NCBI RefSeq assembly: GCF_001677335.1
Contig: NZ_LZYB01000001.1
Location: forward strand, 496,001-560,000
Length of the DNA stretch: 64,000 bases
Source of the DNA: Erythrobacter dokdonensis DSW-74
Lineage (GTDB): Bacteria > Pseudomonadota > Alphaproteobacteria > Sphingomonadales > Sphingomonadaceae
Reading direction: 5' to 3'
The notes beneath the pieces are model-generated. The model was not told the DNA's origin. It worked only from the letters and a program-made list of their open reading frames with translations, and did no database searches. Both the position numbers and the translations under genes were made by a program. The first letter of the stretch is position 1. Every line of letters begins with the position of its first letter. Positions 60,367-64,000 of the stretch are shown piece after piece.

Positions 60367-62238
60367 TCAGCTCTCTGCGGTCGCCCGCAATTGCGCGACT
60401 TCGGCTCTCAGGGGGTAGCGCGCCGGGAGCCGGGCCTGCTCGATCCTGCGCGCACAGCTGTCCAGCGCCGCCTGCGCCTCGGCCCCGTTCCCCGCCGTTT
60501 GCTCGATCCGGGCGGCGAGGCAATCAACCCGTGCCAGCCACGGGTGCGATCCGCCCAGACCCTTCACGATGTCCTTGCGCGCCCGCTCAAGCTCGCTACG
60601 CGCAGCGCCCTGGTCACCGATTTCCGTCAGCGCCCGCGCCCAGCGCAGGTGGAACCATGCCGCCTTGGCAGGCCTGCCGAACAGTTCACCGGCGGCATTG
60701 GCGCGCGCTTCGCCCAGCAGCGTCCGCGCGTCCTCGCTCTTGCCCAGCATCGCGCGGGCGATCGACAGTTCGGTCATGGCATAGGCGGTCCAGAAGTGAT
60801 CGCGGCCAAGGCTGCGCGCGAAATTCGCGACCACCGGAGCAAGTATGGCCTCGGCCTTGTCCGGCTCGCCGCGATCGAGGTGGATCAGCGCGATCGTATA
60901 GGCGGGAGACTGCGATTCCACATGGTCAGGGCCAAGGCGCTGATCGAAGATCGCCTGCGCCTTCGCCAGTTCCGCCCGCGCGCGGTCATGTTCGCCGATA
61001 TAGGCGAGGAAATCGCCATAGTCCGACCGCGCCCAGCCGGTCAGCGGATGGTCCGCGCCGTTGAGCGCGATCCGCGCATCGACATGCGCGGCGAAATCGC
61101 GCTCGGCCTCGGTGAAACGGGCGAGCTTGCGCAGCGCCAGCGCCCTGAACCAGCGCGCGTCGGCGACGATATCGGGGGCAACATTGTCGGGCGCGGTCTC
61201 GTCCCCGCGCGCCAGCACCGCGTCGAGGCTGCCGACCGCGGCGGCATAATCGCCGACCTCGAACTGGATCTTGCCGAGGTTCACCAGTGCCATGAAGCGG
61301 TGCGGCGATTGCAGCCGCTTGCCGAGGCTTGCAGCATCGGAACAGGTTTCTTCCGCTTCGCGCGTCTGCCCGGCAAGCCGCATCTGCTGGCACGCCAGCG
61401 CATCGATTTCCACCAGGCGCAATTCGGCATCGGTTCCGGCATAGGCCTCGCGCGCCTTGTCGCGGGCCGCAGCGAGATGCAGCACCGCTCGGTCATATTC
61501 GCCCCAGCCGCTGAACGCCTTGGCAACGAGCACATTAAGCGCCATCAGCCCGGCCGGCTGACCGGCGAAGCGTTCGTCCATGGTTTCGGCCGTGCGTTCC
61601 ACCACGCTGCGCAATTCGGGATTGGCGGGCACCTCCGCATAGGGATCGGTCGGCAGGATCAGGTCTTCGGAAATGAAGGCCATCAGCGCTGCGGCTTCAG
61701 CGCTTTCCTGCGTGGCCGGGACGGGTGAGGGACGCAGATAATGGCTTGCGGCAAGAGCTGTGCCGGCAATCGCGGCCACGATCAGCCCCGCCGCTGCCCA
61801 TTTCGGCAACCCGAAAGCCGATGCGCGCGCCGCCGAAAACCTGCGATCGCCGGCCTTGCCGCCCGATCGCGTGCCGGCCCCCGGATCCGCTTCGGCAGGG
61901 GCAGGGGCGGGGGCAGGGCATTCCAGCTTGTAGCCCTGTCCGTAAACCGCCGTCAGCACATAGCCTTCATGTGCGGCCAGCGCGGCGCGGATCCGGCTGA
62001 TTGCCTTGGCCAGCGAGTTTTCATGGGTGATCCTGCCCGGCCATCCGGCTTCAAGCAGAATGTCCTTCGATACCGCCTGCCCCGCGCTTGAGGTCAGGGC
62101 ATGGAGGATTGCTCCGGCGCTGCGATCAAGTTGCTGCGAAACGTCCGCCAGAACCGGATCTGCGCGCTTGCCGACGGTACCGGAGGTGTCGAAAGGTTCC
62201 TGGTTATCGGGCAAGTGAGGTAAGCTGGGCATGTCCAT
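60367..62238 (-). CDS. CadC-like transmembrane winged-helix regulator with TPR sensor region
   Basis: 623 aa. N-terminal OmpR/PhoB-type winged helix (about 30-105: LLEAGWPGRITHENSLAKAI, SRIRAAL, VLTAVYGQGYKLECP). A Pro/Ala/Gly linker, one membrane helix at about 150-170 (AAGLIVAAIAGTALAASHYL), and a large periplasmic part of about 450 residues with TPR-like repeats (GEYDRAVLHLAAARD, GDYAAAVGSLDAVLARG, GEHDRARAELAKAQA). This is the CadC/ToxR-type one-component layout, where the sensor is outside and the DNA-binding domain inside. Divergent from recN; the target is not known. Confidence 0.85.
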   Translation of the reverse strand: MDMPSLPHLPDNQEPFDTSGTVGKRADPVLADVSQQLDRSAGAILHALTSSAGQAVSKDILLEAGWPGRITHENSLAKAISRIRAALAAHEGYVLTAVYGQGYKLECPAPAPAPAEADPGAGTRSGGKAGDRRFSAARASAFGLPKWAAAGLIVAAIAGTALAASHYLRPSPVPATQESAEAAALMAFISEDLILPTDPYAEVPANPELRSVVERTAETMDERFAGQPAGLMALNVLVAKAFSGWGEYDRAVLHLAAARDKAREAYAGTDAELRLVEIDALACQQMRLAGQTREAEETCSDAASLGKRLQSPHRFMALVNLGKIQFEVGDYAAAVGSLDAVLARGDETAPDNVAPDIVADARWFRALALRKLARFTEAERDFAAHVDARIALNGADHPLTGWARSDYGDFLAYIGEHDRARAELAKAQAIFDQRLGPDHVESQSPAYTIALIHLDRGEPDKAEAILAPVVANFARSLGRDHFWTAYAMTELSIARAMLGKSEDARTLLGEARANAAGELFGRPAKAAWFHLRWARALTEIGDQGAARSELERARKDIVKGLGGSHPWLARVDCLAARIEQTAGNGAEAQAALDSCARRIEQARLPARYPLRAEVAQLRATAES

Positions 62239-62470
62239 CGACGAAATGCGCTGTCCCGATTTGCGGTTCCCGGATGTCGAACCCGCCGCGACGATAATCG
62301 GTTGCGCAATATTTACAAACCGTTTTGTCCGGATGCTTTTCGCATCGCTATTGCGGCCATGCCATCATCGGGCCTGCAACAAGCGGCACAGGACCGCACC
62401 AAGGCTTGGGGATTGCTCCCTTCTTCACGCGTGACGCGGCGCGAGCGCTCGGCTATCCCTTGGCTCATCC

Positions 62471-64000
62471 ATGCTGACCCGGCTCTCGATCCGCAACATC
62501 GTCCTTATCGAAGCGCTCGATCTTGATTTCGCGCGCGGTCTCGGCGTGCTGACGGGCGAGACGGGGGCGGGCAAGTCGATCCTGCTCGACGCGTTGGGGC
62601 TGGTGCTGGGCGACCGCGCGGAAACCTCGCTGGTGCGCAGCGGAGAGGACAAGGCGTCCGTCACCGCCAGTTTCGAATTCGCCGCCCTGCCTGCCCTTGT
62701 CGCCGCCGCGCTGGATGAAGCCGATATCGCCATCGAACCGGGCGAACCGCTGATGATCCGGCGGCAGGTGCGTGCCGATGGCGGCTCCAAGGCCTTCATC
62801 AATGATCAGCCCGCCAGCGTGGCGCTGCTGCGCGAACTGGCGCCGGCGCTGGTGGAACTGCACGGCCAGCATGACGATCGCGGCCTGGTGAATCCGCGCG
62901 GGCACCGGGCGCTGCTCGATCGCTATGCCGGGACCGATGTCGCCGGGCTGGAGCATGCCTTTGCCGAATGGGCGCGGGCCGAGGCGCAGCTTTCCGAGGC
63001 GCGGGCAAGCGTCGAGCAGGCACGCGCCGACCAGGACCTGCTCATCGCGCACCTCGCCGAACTCGCCGCGCTCGAACCGGTGGCGGGCGAGGAGGAACGT
63101 CTCGCGCTCGCGCGCGCGGATATGCAGAAGGGCGAGAAGCTGTCGGGCGATCTCGAGGAACTGCGCCATATCTGGGAAGGTTCGGATTCGCCGCTTGCGG
63201 CCCTGCGCGTGGCCGCGCGCCGGCTTGACCGCATCGCCGACCAGCACCCGCTTCTTGCAGAAGCTCTTGCCGCGCTTGACCGCGCCGTGATCGAGGCCGG
63301 CGAGGCCGAGGAGCGGCTTGAAAAGGCGGCAGAGGCGCTGGTGCATGATCCGATGGAGCTGGAACGCGCCGAGACCCGGTTGTTCGACCTGCGGGCAGCG
63401 GCGAGGAAGCACCGTTGCGAGGTCGATGACCTACCCGAATTGATGCGCACCATGCGCGCGCGATTGGATGCGATCGAGGGCGGGGAGGCGCAACTGGACG
63501 CGCTGGAAGCCGCCGCCAAGGAAGCGCGCAGCGCCTATGTCGTAGCGGCGGAGAAGGCGCATGACGCGCGCGCGGCGGCAGCGGGCAAGCTTGATGCTGC
63601 GGTCGCAGCGGAACTCGCTCCGCTCAAGCTCGATGCCGCGAAGTTCCGCACCCAGGTCGCAAAGCTGCCCGAGGACAGGTGGGGCGCGCAGGGCATGGAT
63701 GCGGTCGAGTTCCTGATTTCCACCAACCCCGGTGCGGACTTTGCAGCCCTGAACAAGATTGCATCGGGAGGGGAACTGTCGCGCTTCATCCTCGCGCTGA
63801 AGGTCGCGCTGGCGGAGAAGGGCGGGGCGGCGACGATCATCTTCGACGAGATTGATCGCGGCGTGGGCGGGGCGGTCGCCTCGGCCATCGGCGAGCGGCT
63901 GGCGCGGCTCGCGGCCAACGAAGGGCAATTGCTGGCGGTGACGCACAGCCCGCAGGTCGCAGCCCGGGGCCAGCAGCACTACTTCATCGCCAAGGCCTCG
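62471..64000 (+). CDS. recN: DNA repair protein RecN (3' end beyond the window)
   Basis: 510 codons, open to the window edge. SMC-like ATPase for double-strand break repair. Walker A GVLTGETGAGKSILLDAL, the ALVELHGQHDDRGL block, central coiled coil (about 160-350), signature LNKIASGGELSRFILALK and Walker B IIFDEIDRGVGG are present. Only the last part of the ATPase head is missing. ATG 62471. No alphaproteobacterial LexA box (GTTC-N7-GTTC) was seen in the upstream gap, which is surprising for recN. Confidence 0.95.
   Translation, partial: MLTRLSIRNIVLIEALDLDFARGLGVLTGETGAGKSILLDALGLVLGDRAETSLVRSGEDKASVTASFEFAALPALVAAALDEADIAIEPGEPLMIRRQVRADGGSKAFINDQPASVALLRELAPALVELHGQHDDRGLVNPRGHRALLDRYAGTDVAGLEHAFAEWARAEAQLSEARASVEQARADQDLLIAHLAELAALEPVAGEEERLALARADMQKGEKLSGDLEELRHIWEGSDSPLAALRVAARRLDRIADQHPLLAEALAALDRAVIEAGEAEERLEKAAEALVHDPMELERAETRLFDLRAAARKHRCEVDDLPELMRTMRARLDAIEGGEAQLDALEAAAKEARSAYVVAAEKAHDARAAAAGKLDAAVAAELAPLKLDAAKFRTQVAKLPEDRWGAQGMDAVEFLISTNPGADFAALNKIASGGELSRFILALKVALAEKGGAATIIFDEIDRGVGGAVASAIGERLARLAANEGQLLAVTHSPQVAARGQQHYFIAKAS

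Overview
This is a GC-rich chromosomal window from an alphaproteobacterium. Gene content points to Sphingomonadales, most likely Erythrobacteraceae: large TonB-dependent receptors, a TPR-sulfotransferase beside one of them, GGDEF-EAL-PilZ proteins, a PhaC/PhaZ pair, a tricorn-like S41 peptidase, and a bifunctional Rsh with an RxKD motif. Most of the window is chromosomal core. An exact 16-bp parS site at 7090-7105 suggests the segment may lie in the origin-proximal part of the chromosome.

Layout. 1-5.5 kb: J-domain protein, Tat-type amidohydrolase, atypical SDR, a PLP-dependent cystathionine gamma-synthase-like enzyme with a structured leader, and a DNA/RNA nuclease. 5.5-13.5 kb: DASS carboxylate transporter, parS, infC with an AUA start codon, pdeM-like phosphoesterase, hemF, and the stringent-response gene rsh. 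Between hemF and rsh lies a chimeric relic (rsh 5' end joined to hemF 3' end) that looks like the junction of an old tandem duplication. 13.5-16.9 kb: cyclophilin and DUF1905 pair, tRNA-Ser(GGA), and a CobW/ZigA-type GTPase behind a Zur-like palindrome. 16.9-23.6 kb: a five-gene, translationally coupled minus-strand operon (TonB receptor, ABC ATPase, two ABC-2 permeases, secreted M14 metallohydrolase).

23.6-38.3 kb is more accessory: an orphan tyrosine recombinase, a class III cyclase-ATPase-TPR regulator coupled to an NmrA-like gene broken by an amber codon, an S9 plus tricorn-like S41 peptidase pair, and an isoquinoline-1-oxidoreductase-like molybdenum hydroxylase pair. 38.8-45.7 kb: BCCT transporter, TonB receptor and TPR-sulfotransferase. 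45.7-54.4 kb: PHA metabolism (phaC, phaZ) and two tandem c-di-GMP proteins, the second with a degenerate EAL domain. 54.4-64 kb: lepA, an HNH endonuclease with a PUA/EVE-like N-terminus next to a free-standing DpnI-like winged helix (possible modification-dependent defence pair), a terminase-small-subunit-like protein, bamD, a CadC-like regulator and the 5' part of recN.

No CRISPR array, complete insertion sequence or prophage was seen. Function calls rest on reading motifs by eye; no database search was possible.
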